Source: Nitrosotalea sp. (lineage in GTDB: Archaea; Thermoproteota; Nitrososphaeria; Nitrososphaerales; Nitrosopumilaceae). Taken from it: a DNA stretch of 10,653 nt. The translations under genes and the position numbers were made by a program. Within the stretch, counting starts at the first letter, position 1. Every line of letters begins with the position of its first letter. The notes under the pieces were generated by a model. It was given only the letters and a program-made list of their open reading frames with translations. It made no database searches and was not told where the DNA came from. The stretch spans positions 1 to 10,653 of the forward strand of contig JAKEIJ010000128.1 in NCBI GenBank assembly GCA_022545805.1. Direction: 5' to 3'. Shown in pieces: positions 1-5,318 of the stretch.

Positions 1-132
1 GCCAAGATATGTCCCGATTCCAACTGATGAGAGAGATAGACCTAAAAAGTTCTTGAAATGATTTCTTGCAACTTTTGGCTTTCTTTTTGCAAAATTTGCA
101 GTACCATCCGGTGTCGCAAAGCCTGAGACCAT
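1..132 (-). CDS. Aldo/keto reductase-like protein, N-terminal fragment (runs off the window edge)
   Basis: Only the first 44 codons are present; the gene continues past base 1. It starts at an ATG (complement of 130-132) and is open to the edge. The translation ends in LSLSSVGIGTYLG, which resembles the first beta-strand of aldo/keto reductases, where a Gly-rich 'lGiGTyLG' segment opens the TIM barrel and contributes to the cofactor site. The preceding 30 residues are basic and polar with no signal peptide, so a cytoplasmic enzyme is expected. The start is supported by an AT-rich box at 155-163, about 27 bp upstream, which suggests a leaderless transcript. Substrate cannot be inferred, because the catalytic Tyr, Lys and His lie outside the window. 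The family call rests on a short motif only. Confidence 0.7.
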   Translation of the reverse strand, partial: MVSGFATPDGTANFAKRKPKVARNHFKNFLGLSLSSVGIGTYLG

Positions 133-154
133 GTGCTCTTAATTTTGTACCTGC

Positions 155-163
155 GATTTAATC
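155..163 (-). promoter_or_regulatory. TATA box of the aldo/keto reductase-like gene
   Basis: On the minus strand this reads GATTAAATC, centred about 27 bp before the ATG at 132. That is the archaeal TATA spacing for a leaderless mRNA. It abuts the stop codon of the upstream prenyltransferase gene (164-166), so the downstream gene probably has its own promoter. Confidence 0.5.
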
Positions 164-1066
164 CTACTGTGGAGTTTTCAGTATCATGCCAACAAGAAAT
201 GAAACAACAAACAGAGCGCCTGTTATTCTACCAAATGTCACAAATCTTTCCATCACTGGAACCAATCCAGCAACATCTTCATAGTTTTTCTTGAGTGAAA
301 TTGCGGCTTTCACTGCTATTGGTATTGTAGCTAATGTCATCAAGGATAATACAGGAAATATTCCTGATATCACACCTGTCACAATTATTCCGTATATTAT
401 TCCTGGAAAGATCCAGATTACAGATGACGCCTTGTCTTTTCCAAGAACTATGACAAGTGTCTTTCTGCCATGTTTTTTATCTGCGTCATAATCTGGAAAT
501 GAATTTACAAATAATACCGTTGATGATAACACTCCAGATACAATTCCTGCAATGACAGGTTCCACTGTAACATGCGAGCTCTGGACAAAATATGTCCCAA
601 GTACTATCATTGCACCTTTTATGGCAACAAAGACTTCTCCAAGACCAGAATCCACTATTCTTGTGGAGTAAAAATAAATGGAAACAATCGCAAACCCCAA
701 AATCACTGCAATGGTTATCCCTCGCTCAAATATGAAAAATGCTCCAACTGCAGAGCCAATTATTAGCATCAACATTCCTGCACGGTACACCTGTTGTGGT
801 TTTAGCAGTCCTTCTGGCAACACTCCAGTGCCACCGCTAAACTTTGTTCTCTGGGTGTCCGTATCTATCTGTCTCTTATAATCCCAGTAATCATTGAGTA
901 GGTCTACACTTGCGTGCAATGCGGCTACCCCAACAAACGTGAGAACTGCAAATCCGATATCAAATGTGTTGTTCTGCCAGCTGTTTATTGCAAGACCAAG
1001 GGTGACTGAAATTATTGATGCAAGCAAAAATCGTATCCTTACTGCACGAAGCCATACCTTTAACAT
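164..1066 (-). CDS. UbiA-superfamily (MenA-like) membrane prenyltransferase
   Basis: A 300-residue polytopic membrane protein with about eight to nine hydrophobic segments, the usual size for the UbiA superfamily. The first Asp-rich motif is NDYWDYKRQIDTD (residues 58-70), followed by FSGGTGVLPEGLL (77-89), which resembles the Gly/Leu-Pro stretch of MenA-type enzymes. The second motif is NSFPDYDADKKHGRKTL (188-204). In this family these Asp residues bind the Mg-diphosphate of the prenyl donor, and the enzyme transfers the prenyl chain to an aromatic acceptor in the membrane. The closest known activity is 1,4-dihydroxy-2-naphthoate prenyltransferase, the membrane step of menaquinone synthesis. 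Ammonia-oxidising archaea do contain menaquinones, but the acceptor is not proven here and another UbiA acceptor is possible. ATG start at 1066, with an AT-rich box at 1088-1095. Confidence 0.85.
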   Translation of the reverse strand: MLKVWLRAVRIRFLLASIISVTLGLAINSWQNNTFDIGFAVLTFVGVAALHASVDLLNDYWDYKRQIDTDTQRTKFSGGTGVLPEGLLKPQQVYRAGMLMLIIGSAVGAFFIFERGITIAVILGFAIVSIYFYSTRIVDSGLGEVFVAIKGAMIVLGTYFVQSSHVTVEPVIAGIVSGVLSSTVLFVNSFPDYDADKKHGRKTLVIVLGKDKASSVIWIFPGIIYGIIVTGVISGIFPVLSLMTLATIPIAVKAAISLKKNYEDVAGLVPVMERFVTFGRITGALFVVSFLVGMILKTPQ

Positions 1067-1087
1067 GATGGTATCATCAGAAGAAGG

Positions 1088-1095
1088 ATTATTTT
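1088..1095 (-). promoter_or_regulatory. Possible TATA box of the prenyltransferase gene
   Basis: Minus-strand AAAATAAT, centred about 25 bp before the ATG at 1066, in the 44-bp gap after the DUF2203 gene. It is a weaker match than other boxes in the window, so co-transcription with the upstream gene is also possible. Confidence 0.35.
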
Positions 1096-1110
1096 GATAT
1101 ATGTCTTCGA

Positions 1111-1515
1111 TTAGCGCAGTTTTTCCAAGTCTACGCTTTCTATTGGCTTTCTGCCATTGAATCCTTCATCTTTTCCATGCCAGAATTTTATCTCTGTTTC
1201 TCCCTGTTTCCAGCACAACCATATCTCTTCGTTAAACATCAATGACGGAAAATCAAGTAGTCCTTGATCAATGCTCTTAACTGATACACCTGTTGCCTCT
1301 AGATCTTCAAATGATTTGTAGAATTTAGTTATTGCAGTGTTGATCTCTTGTTTTTTTATGATATAATCCTTAAAACTTGCCATGTATTTTGGATTAGTCT
1401 CAAAATCTGATTGTAGCCTGACAACTTGCTCTTTTGTATCAAGCACCGTGTTGAATTTTTCTATGACCGACGGAAGCAACTTGTTTGCTTGCTCTAGTGT
1501 AAAATGGGAAAACAT
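1111..1515 (-). CDS. DUF2203 family protein of unknown function
   Basis: A 134-residue soluble protein that fits the DUF2203 family along its whole length. The N-terminal FTLEQANKLLP (5-15) matches the family's opening 'F+..eAn.lLP' motif. A helical, probably coiled-coil middle follows (about 16-75). The C-terminal half carries GLLDFPSL (85-92), LCWKQGE (100-106) and FWHGKDEGFNGRKPI (111-125), matching the family's conserved 'GlvDFP', 'LCWk.GE' and 'WH....GfagR' blocks. The family has no established biochemical role. There is no signal peptide or membrane segment. ATG start at 1515, with a TATA-like box 28 bp upstream. The gene lies between the agmatinase homologue and the prenyltransferase, but separate promoters argue against a shared function. 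Confidence 0.85.
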   Translation of the reverse strand: MFSHFTLEQANKLLPSVIEKFNTVLDTKEQVVRLQSDFETNPKYMASFKDYIIKKQEINTAITKFYKSFEDLEATGVSVKSIDQGLLDFPSLMFNEEIWLCWKQGETEIKFWHGKDEGFNGRKPIESVDLEKLR

Positions 1516-1538
1516 TATTTTTTTAACAATTGCTGCTA

Positions 1539-1547
1539 GTTAAAAGT
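1539..1547 (-). promoter_or_regulatory. TATA box of the DUF2203 gene
   Basis: Minus-strand ACTTTTAAC, centred about 28 bp upstream of the ATG at 1515, in the short gap after the agmatinase-family gene. The spacing fits a leaderless transcript. Confidence 0.45.
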
Positions 1548-1557
1548 ATTAGCGGTA

Positions 1558-2397
1558 TCATGGTATAGATGATATTGTCTCTGCAATAATTCTTGATGCA
1601 AGATGTGATGTCCTGTCTATTACGTCATAGTTTGGACAGACCTCCATCATATCAAATCCTACAATGCCTTTTCTTGCAATTGATTTTAGAATCAAGGTAA
1701 CTTCGGTATTTCTCAATCCTAATGGCACCGGAACAGAAACTCCAGGGGCAAAGGCAGGATCTATTGCATCCATGTCAAGTGAGACATAGACATTCTTGCC
1801 TATTTTTTTCATTATTGTATCCAATGTTTTCTGGATTCCGTCTTGGATTATATCAAACGGAGTAATGACTTTAATGCCATATTTTTTAATGTTAACAATC
1901 TCTTCTTTCTCGGGTGTCCTGATTCCTATCTGGATGCTAGACTTTGTGTCAATGTATGGTAGTACATCATAAAATACCGATCCATAGTATCCTTGAATTG
2001 AACTTACAAAATCTGGATGTGCGTCAAAGTATACTAGCGATATTGGACCATGTTTTTTTGCAATCGATTTTATTATTTCAGTTGTAATGGAATGGTCCCC
2101 TCCAATTGATATGGGAATTTTGGAATTAGAAATTATCTTAGCAATGGTACCTTCAATCTGACTGCGTTCAATGTTTCCATAATCGTAAACTCTTTTTGAA
2201 ATCCCGTCCGATGGTAATCCAAGGGATATCTCATCTCCTCGTTTGTACGTGTCCCTGACTGTTGATATCTCCCTTATCCTGTGAGGTGCATCCGATGTTC
2301 CTTTGCGAAGTGCATGAGATTTTGATTCATCAGGAATTCCAACAATTACAATTTCAGATTCATCAAAACTGTCAGTGTTTTCCCAGCAAATCTTCAT
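1558..2397 (-). CDS. Agmatinase/arginase-family ureohydrolase with an atypical active site
   Basis: A 279-residue ureohydrolase, the usual length. The binuclear manganese ligands are all visible: GGDHS (99-103, H102), DAHPD (125-129; D125, H127, D129) and SLDMDAIDP (206-214; D208, D210). SIQIGIRTPEKEE (154-166) and DPAFAPGVSVPVPLGL (213-228) closely resemble E. coli agmatinase SpeB, and E252 in DMMEVCPNYD corresponds to its late conserved Glu. Agmatinases hydrolyse agmatine to putrescine and urea. The oddity is the segment after DAHPD: where SpeB has DHG with the catalytic His (H163), this protein has YYG, so Tyr138 replaces it. The activity or substrate may therefore differ (another guanidino compound), or the enzyme may be impaired. 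A cytoplasmic ureohydrolase fold is certain; agmatine as substrate is not. ATG start at 2397 with a good TATA box. Confidence 0.85.
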   Translation of the reverse strand: MKICWENTDSFDESEIVIVGIPDESKSHALRKGTSDAPHRIREISTVRDTYKRGDEISLGLPSDGISKRVYDYGNIERSQIEGTIAKIISNSKIPISIGGDHSITTEIIKSIAKKHGPISLVYFDAHPDFVSSIQGYYGSVFYDVLPYIDTKSSIQIGIRTPEKEEIVNIKKYGIKVITPFDIIQDGIQKTLDTIMKKIGKNVYVSLDMDAIDPAFAPGVSVPVPLGLRNTEVTLILKSIARKGIVGFDMMEVCPNYDVIDRTSHLASRIIAETISSIP

Positions 2398-2420
2398 TAT
2401 ATCATTAGGATTTTATAATT

Positions 2421-2429
2421 ATTAAAAAT
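2421..2429 (-). promoter_or_regulatory. TATA box of the agmatinase-family gene
   Basis: Minus-strand ATTTTTAAT, centred about 28 bp upstream of the ATG at 2397, in a strongly AT-rich stretch. The spacing indicates a leaderless or nearly leaderless transcript. Confidence 0.55.
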
Positions 2430-2525
2430 TCGCGCATGATGAAACCTTGACACAAGATCGAGATCTGAGGTTTTCGAGAAAATCACAAAACCAGCTGAAT
2501 TTTAATGACTAGAGCTGATAAAACG

Positions 2526-2535
2526 CTATTATACT
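2526..2535 (+). promoter_or_regulatory. Possible TATA box of the small membrane-peptide gene
   Basis: CTATTATACT centred about 25 bp upstream of the ATG at 2555, matching the leaderless spacing seen at other genes here. Between this box and the minus-strand box at 2421-2429 there are about 90 bp with no feature I could support. Confidence 0.4.
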
Positions 2536-2554
2536 GAACCCAAAGTCGTCTAGT

Positions 2555-2665
2555 ATGAAACAAGGTGCAGGCGAAACGATGATCCGATTGCTTTTTCCAC
2601 ACTGGATGGAAATCATGGCAGGAATTCTTATCGGTACCAGTCTTATTCTAATATCTCACAAGTAA
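2555..2665 (+). CDS. Candidate 36-residue single-span membrane peptide
   Basis: A short open frame from an ATG at 2555 to TAA at 2663-2665 encodes 36 residues. The N-terminus (MKQGAGETMIR) is polar, followed by an amphipathic LLFPHWMEI and a hydrophobic MAGILIGTSLILIS segment (about 21-34) ending in HK. That pattern fits a single membrane-spanning peptide. Support for it being real comes from a TATA-like box 25 bp upstream, its place in an otherwise empty 276-bp gap, and a T-run at 2668-2672 just after the stop. No family was recognised, and such a short frame could occur by chance. It converges on birA with 8 bp between the stop codons. Confidence 0.45.
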   Translation: MKQGAGETMIRLLFPHWMEIMAGILIGTSLILISHK

Positions 2666-2667
2666 CA

Positions 2668-2672
2668 TTTTT
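2668..2672 (+). terminator. T-run after the small membrane-peptide gene
   Basis: Five consecutive T residues directly after the TAA of the small frame, in the 8-bp gap before the convergent birA stop. Archaeal transcription commonly ends at such oligo-T runs; this one is short, so the call is tentative. Confidence 0.3.
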
Positions 2673-2673
2673 A

Positions 2674-3666
2674 CTAGTTGTATGTCATGTCTCCTGCCAA
2701 AACATGTTGGACAGTTCCATTCCTTGACAATACCAACGCACCTGTCTTGTCTATTCCGGTAACTTTGCCCTTTAGGGTTCCAGTGGTTAAGGTTATAGTT
2801 ACATTTTTCCCGATTGTAGACGATCTTTTCATCCATTCTTTTCGTATTGTTCCGACGTTACCTATCATGATGTCATTGTATGTTTTTTCTAGTTCCAACA
2901 AGAATTGTTGCACTAGTTCCACAGGTCTGGTATCTTGGTTTTTATTTACAAGTGTATCAATATCATATTTTTTTTGCTTGATTGATTTTGATATTGTACC
3001 TGGATTTATCTTAAAATTAATCCCAACTCCTATTATGAGATAATCTATCTTGTTTGATTCAACTGACGCATCAATTAGGATACCCGCTACTTTTCTTCCA
3101 TTGATGGTAACATCATTTGGCCACTTTAGTTCCGTTTTGATCTTTAACGTCTTTTCAATTGATACTGCCAAGGCAAGAGATGTGGACATTGGAAATAGCG
3201 ACGTATATGACGACTCGAAATTTGGCCTCAAAAGTATGGACATCCATATTCCTCCCTTTGGCGATACCCACTTGCGATTTAACCTGCCTCTCCCCTGAGT
3301 CTGCCTGTCTGCAATAACTAGCGAGCCGTTCTCATGTGGTCTTTTGGCAAGCTCTAGTGCAAAGTTCTGAGTCGAGTCAATTGTTCCAAAATAGTAAATC
3401 TTTCTTCCAATAATATCAGTCTGCAGTCCATCAGATATCTCCCATGGAACTAAAAGGTCCGTAATCTGACGTAGTTTGTAACCTGATTTAGGTCTGGACT
3501 CTATCTTGTATCCTAGTGACTTTAATTTTTTAATATTTTTCCAGATGGCAGCTCTGCTCAGTGCAAGTGATTTGGAAAGTTTTTCTCCTGATAAAAATTC
3601 TGATTGGTTAGATTTTAGCAGTATTATAATTTTGTCAAGTGTTGTTTGCTCAAATGATGTATACAT
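2674..3666 (-). CDS. birA: Biotin--[acetyl-CoA-carboxylase] ligase with N-terminal HTH (BirA type)
   Basis: A 330-residue two-part protein. Residues about 8-65 form a winged helix-turn-helix like the N-terminus of bacterial BirA (SGEKLSKSLALSRAAIWKNI, 26-45, then GYKIESRPKSGYKL). The catalytic biotin-ligase domain follows, with GRGRLNRKW (125-133, biotinyl-AMP loop), KWPNDV (181-186) and GVGIN (213-217), and a small C-terminal beta-barrel domain (about 285-330). The enzyme makes biotinyl-5'-AMP and attaches biotin to a lysine of the biotin carrier protein. In this archaeal group the main expected client is the acetyl/propionyl-CoA carboxylase of the 3-hydroxypropionate/4-hydroxybutyrate cycle. 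The HTH suggests it may also act as a repressor. It starts at an ATG at 3666, 23 bp after the thioredoxin-like gene. No TATA box stands at the usual spacing, so read-through from that gene is likely. A 12-bp palindrome lies just before the start. Confidence 0.93.
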   Translation of the reverse strand: MYTSFEQTTLDKIIILLKSNQSEFLSGEKLSKSLALSRAAIWKNIKKLKSLGYKIESRPKSGYKLRQITDLLVPWEISDGLQTDIIGRKIYYFGTIDSTQNFALELAKRPHENGSLVIADRQTQGRGRLNRKWVSPKGGIWMSILLRPNFESSYTSLFPMSTSLALAVSIEKTLKIKTELKWPNDVTINGRKVAGILIDASVESNKIDYLIIGVGINFKINPGTISKSIKQKKYDIDTLVNKNQDTRPVELVQQFLLELEKTYNDIMIGNVGTIRKEWMKRSSTIGKNVTITLTTGTLKGKVTGIDKTGALVLSRNGTVQHVLAGDMTYN

Positions 3667-3670
3667 GCAA

Positions 3671-3682
3671 GAACAATTGTTC
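3671..3682. promoter_or_regulatory. Perfect 12-bp palindrome in the birA leader, candidate operator
   Basis: GAACAATTGTTC is identical to its reverse complement and ends 4 bases before the birA ATG, in the 23-bp gap between the two genes. BirA proteins with an HTH are known in bacteria to bind palindromic operators, so autoregulation is conceivable. The site differs from the E. coli bio operator, which has widely spaced half-sites. Palindromes of this length are expected a few times per 10 kb by chance. Confidence 0.25.
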
Positions 3683-3689
3683 CACTAGA

Positions 3690-4352
3690 TCATTCGCTCA
3701 ATAATTTTTTGATGTTCTCTTCGAGAAAGTCATTTGTACCAAATGCAACATCTCTGAGCACTCCTTTTTTGTCAATTAGTATGGTTGATGGTGTACCGCG
3801 CAGTGCAAACTCATCAAATGTCTGGGCAGAATATTCCTTGCTCTTAAGGTACTGCTTGACTCTCTCAATTATTTCCAGTTTCTGATCTGCACTGTATGAT
3901 TCATACCCTGGAACGTTGGCTTGAATAATTTCATCAATTCTAGCTTGGCTTATTGGACCATCTTCTTTTTTGAGAAAGTCCATTGCAACTGGAAATGGAA
4001 TCTTGTATGGAAGTTTGGAACCGTCTACTAGCTGTCCGTATTGACCTAGTGCCTTTAGTGTCTCACCTACTACCTTGCCTTCTGTAAGCAGCAGTCTGAG
4101 ATTTTCAACGTTATTTTTATCAAAATCTTCAAACGCTGTAGCAACTCCCAAAACCGTGACACCTTCTTTTCTATATTTTTGGTAAATGTCAATTGCCTGT
4201 GGAATGCCATAAAGGAAACACCCAGGACAGTTGACCTGAAATACTTCGATTAGGACGACGTTGTCTTTTTCCTTGTCAATATTAGTTGGTAGCCCTTGAA
4301 CCCATTCTGATACCTTGAGATTTGGGGTCTTTGTGCCTATTTGCACTGCCAT
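3690..4352 (-). CDS. Thioredoxin-fold (redoxin/TlpA-like) protein with CPGC active site
   Basis: A 220-residue protein with a thioredoxin fold. After a beta-strand (NVVLIEVFQV, 31-40) comes the CPGC redox motif (42-45), and the cis-proline loop is at RGTPSTILIDKKG (185-197, P188). Between them lies a long mostly helical insertion (about 75-180), far larger than in thioredoxin, which places it among the redoxin/AhpC-TSA/TlpA relatives. There is no signal peptide, so it should act in the cytoplasm as a thiol-disulfide reductase or peroxiredoxin-like protein; substrate unknown. The frame extends upstream to a GTG at 4361, but the ATG at 4352 is preferred because it opens MAVQIGTKTPNL, a typical redoxin start, and an AT-rich box at 4371-4378 lies about 23 bp before it. 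The gene precedes birA on the same strand. Confidence 0.8.
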   Translation of the reverse strand: MAVQIGTKTPNLKVSEWVQGLPTNIDKEKDNVVLIEVFQVNCPGCFLYGIPQAIDIYQKYRKEGVTVLGVATAFEDFDKNNVENLRLLLTEGKVVGETLKALGQYGQLVDGSKLPYKIPFPVAMDFLKKEDGPISQARIDEIIQANVPGYESYSADQKLEIIERVKQYLKSKEYSAQTFDEFALRGTPSTILIDKKGVLRDVAFGTNDFLEENIKKLLSE

Positions 4353-4370
4353 GCCAAACACATCTTGTGA

Positions 4371-4378
4371 ATTATTGA
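4371..4378 (-). promoter_or_regulatory. Weak TATA-like box of the thioredoxin-fold gene
   Basis: Minus-strand TCAATAAT lies about 23 bp before the ATG at 4352. That is slightly closer than at other genes and much too close to the alternative GTG at 4361, which favours the ATG start. Confidence 0.3.
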
Positions 4379-4432
4379 TATCTGTTTCCTTGTGGGATAT
4401 GCAATTTTTTCTGGACCGGTTTGATTCATAAA

Positions 4433-4446
4433 TCTTTTATATGCCA
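4433..4446 (+). promoter_or_regulatory. TATA-box promoter of the first secreted Cys/His protein (duplicated element)
   Basis: TCTTTTATATGCCA contains a strong archaeal TATA box (TTTTATAT) centred about 26 bp upstream of the ATG at 4464, so the mRNA is probably leaderless. The same 14 bases recur at 4888-4901, 32 bp before the start of the paralogous gene, against 31 bp here. Confidence 0.7.
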
Positions 4447-4463
4447 TAGGAGAATCGAGTGCG

Positions 4464-4832
4464 ATGTCTGGCAAAACAACCTTACTCTTGCTCACAGCAT
4501 CTGTTCTGTTGACATCTTTGCTTGTAGTCAACTTGCCACAAGTCAACGCACTTGTACAAAGAGACTTTTCAATCTTAGATGACAGTCATACAACTGCAAG
4601 CTATGGATACAGCAAAGTATGTGGTAATCACTTATGCGCACCAGGCGAGCACACCAAGTGGCTCAATGCAGTATGGCATTCACAGTCAGCAAGCTATGGC
4701 AAAGTTACAAACGCACCACACGGTGAAGATGTAATGCATCAAATGGCAGGTTCTACTGCATCTCCAATGTCATCACATGGAACCATGAAGATGTCTGGCA
4801 ACATGACAATGACTGGAAACATGACCAAATAA
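4464..4832 (+). CDS. Small secreted Cys/His-motif protein with Met-rich tail, paralogue A
   Basis: A 122-residue protein of unrecognised family. An N-terminal signal peptide is clear: basic start (MSGKTT), hydrophobic LLLLTASVLLTSLLVV, and a likely cleavage after VNA at residue 29. The mature part contains VCGNHLCAPGEHTKW (52-66), with C53, H56, C58 and H63 arranged like a metal-binding or disulfide site, then SYGKVTNAPHGEDVM (77-91). The tail (98-122) has six Met residues, a His and two NMT sequons that could be N-glycosylated. It should lie outside the cell membrane, free or at the surface; no anchor is visible. Copper binding through Cys/His/Met is a reasonable idea for this copper-dependent archaeal group, but is not shown. 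It is paired with a close paralogue starting 87 bp downstream, under a near-identical promoter. Confidence 0.8.
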   Translation: MSGKTTLLLLTASVLLTSLLVVNLPQVNALVQRDFSILDDSHTTASYGYSKVCGNHLCAPGEHTKWLNAVWHSQSASYGKVTNAPHGEDVMHQMAGSTASPMSSHGTMKMSGNMTMTGNMTK

Positions 4833-4857
4833 TTACAGCGGATCTGACCACTAACCA

Positions 4858-4862
4858 TTTTT
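4858..4862 (+). terminator. T-run after secreted paralogue A
   Basis: Five T residues 25 bp after the stop codon and before the promoter of paralogue B. They are consistent with separate transcription of the two paralogues. Confidence 0.35.
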
Positions 4863-4887
4863 ATCTGACGCACAAATTTATCATAAT

Positions 4888-4901
4888 TCTTTTATATGCC
4901 A
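4888..4901 (+). promoter_or_regulatory. TATA-box promoter of the second secreted Cys/His protein
   Basis: TCTTTTATATGCCA is identical over 14 bases to the element before paralogue A. The TATA core is centred about 26 bp before the ATG at 4920. An in-frame ATG at 4896 lies inside the box itself and is therefore unlikely to be the start. Confidence 0.7.
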
Positions 4902-4919
4902 CTCCGTTCAGAACCATTA

Positions 4920-5261
4920 ATGGCTAACAAAATAGCATTGCTCTTGTTTACAACATCTGTGCTTTTGACATCATTTGCTGCCATGTCTGTTCCACAAGCT
5001 AGTGCTTTAACAAAAAGTACTTGGAATGACAACATATCCACAGCAAGCTATGGCAATACCATGGTATGTGGTGATCACAAATGTGCACCAGGTGAACACA
5101 CCAAATGGATAAACGCAGTATGGCAATCACAAAAGATAAGCTACGGCAAGGTTGCAAATGCACCACACGGTGAAGATGTAATGCAAGAACTAGCAGGCGC
5201 AGCATCATCTAACATGACCTCTCATGGAACCATGAAGATGTATGGCAGCATGAGTAAATAA
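4920..5261 (+). CDS. Small secreted Cys/His-motif protein with Met-rich tail, paralogue B
   Basis: A 113-residue paralogue of the preceding gene. The signal peptide is MANKIALLLFTTSVLLTSFA with a likely cleavage after ASA at residue 29. The core VCGDHKCAPGEHTKW (49-63) keeps C50, H53, C55 and H60, followed by SYGKVANAPHGEDVM (74-88). Over the 54-residue core from TASYG to the AG pair after DVM, 40 positions are identical to paralogue A by eye. The tail is shorter, with SHGTMKMYGSMSK at the end and one NMT sequon. An upstream in-frame ATG at 4896 would add eight residues, but it falls in the TATA box; the ATG at 4920 gives a standard signal peptide and the 26-bp spacing. Function unknown; location is predicted to be extracytoplasmic. 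Confidence 0.8.
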   Translation: MANKIALLLFTTSVLLTSFAAMSVPQASALTKSTWNDNISTASYGNTMVCGDHKCAPGEHTKWINAVWQSQKISYGKVANAPHGEDVMQELAGAASSNMTSHGTMKMYGSMSK

Positions 5262-5272
5262 TTTCCAGTAAG

Positions 5273-5294
5273 GAAAAACCAAAAACCGTTTTTT
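5273..5294. terminator. Oligo-T runs on both strands between convergent genes
   Basis: The 57-bp gap between paralogue B and the winged-helix gene holds a run of six T residues on the plus strand (5289-5294). It also holds two minus-strand T5 runs (complement of 5273-5277 and 5281-5285). Each is placed to end transcription of the gene reading into it, as expected for archaeal oligo-T termination. Confidence 0.5.
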
Positions 5295-5318
5295 AATTTT
5301 GATTATTTTAAAATCTGT

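Noticed and set aside
2471..2492. Weak stem-loop ggtttt...aaaacc in the 2398-2554 gap
   Set aside because: A 6-bp AT-rich stem with a long loop is easily due to chance and does not sit after a gene end.
2436..2498. Possible C/D-box guide RNA: ATGATGA at 2436-2442, CTGA at 2465-2468 and 2495-2498
   Set aside because: The C-to-D' spacing (22 nt) is longer than the usual archaeal guide of about 12 nt, no convincing C' box is present, and the flanking AT-rich complementarity is explained by the agmatinase promoter. A covariance or snoscan-type search would decide.
4353..4361. GTG start extending the thioredoxin-fold protein by three residues
   Set aside because: The AT-rich box would be only about 14 bp upstream, too close for transcription initiation; the ATG at 4352 fits better.
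4896..4919. Upstream in-frame ATG giving secreted paralogue B eight extra residues
   Set aside because: This ATG lies within the TATA box shared with paralogue A. The later ATG at 4920 gives a normal signal peptide and matches paralogue A.
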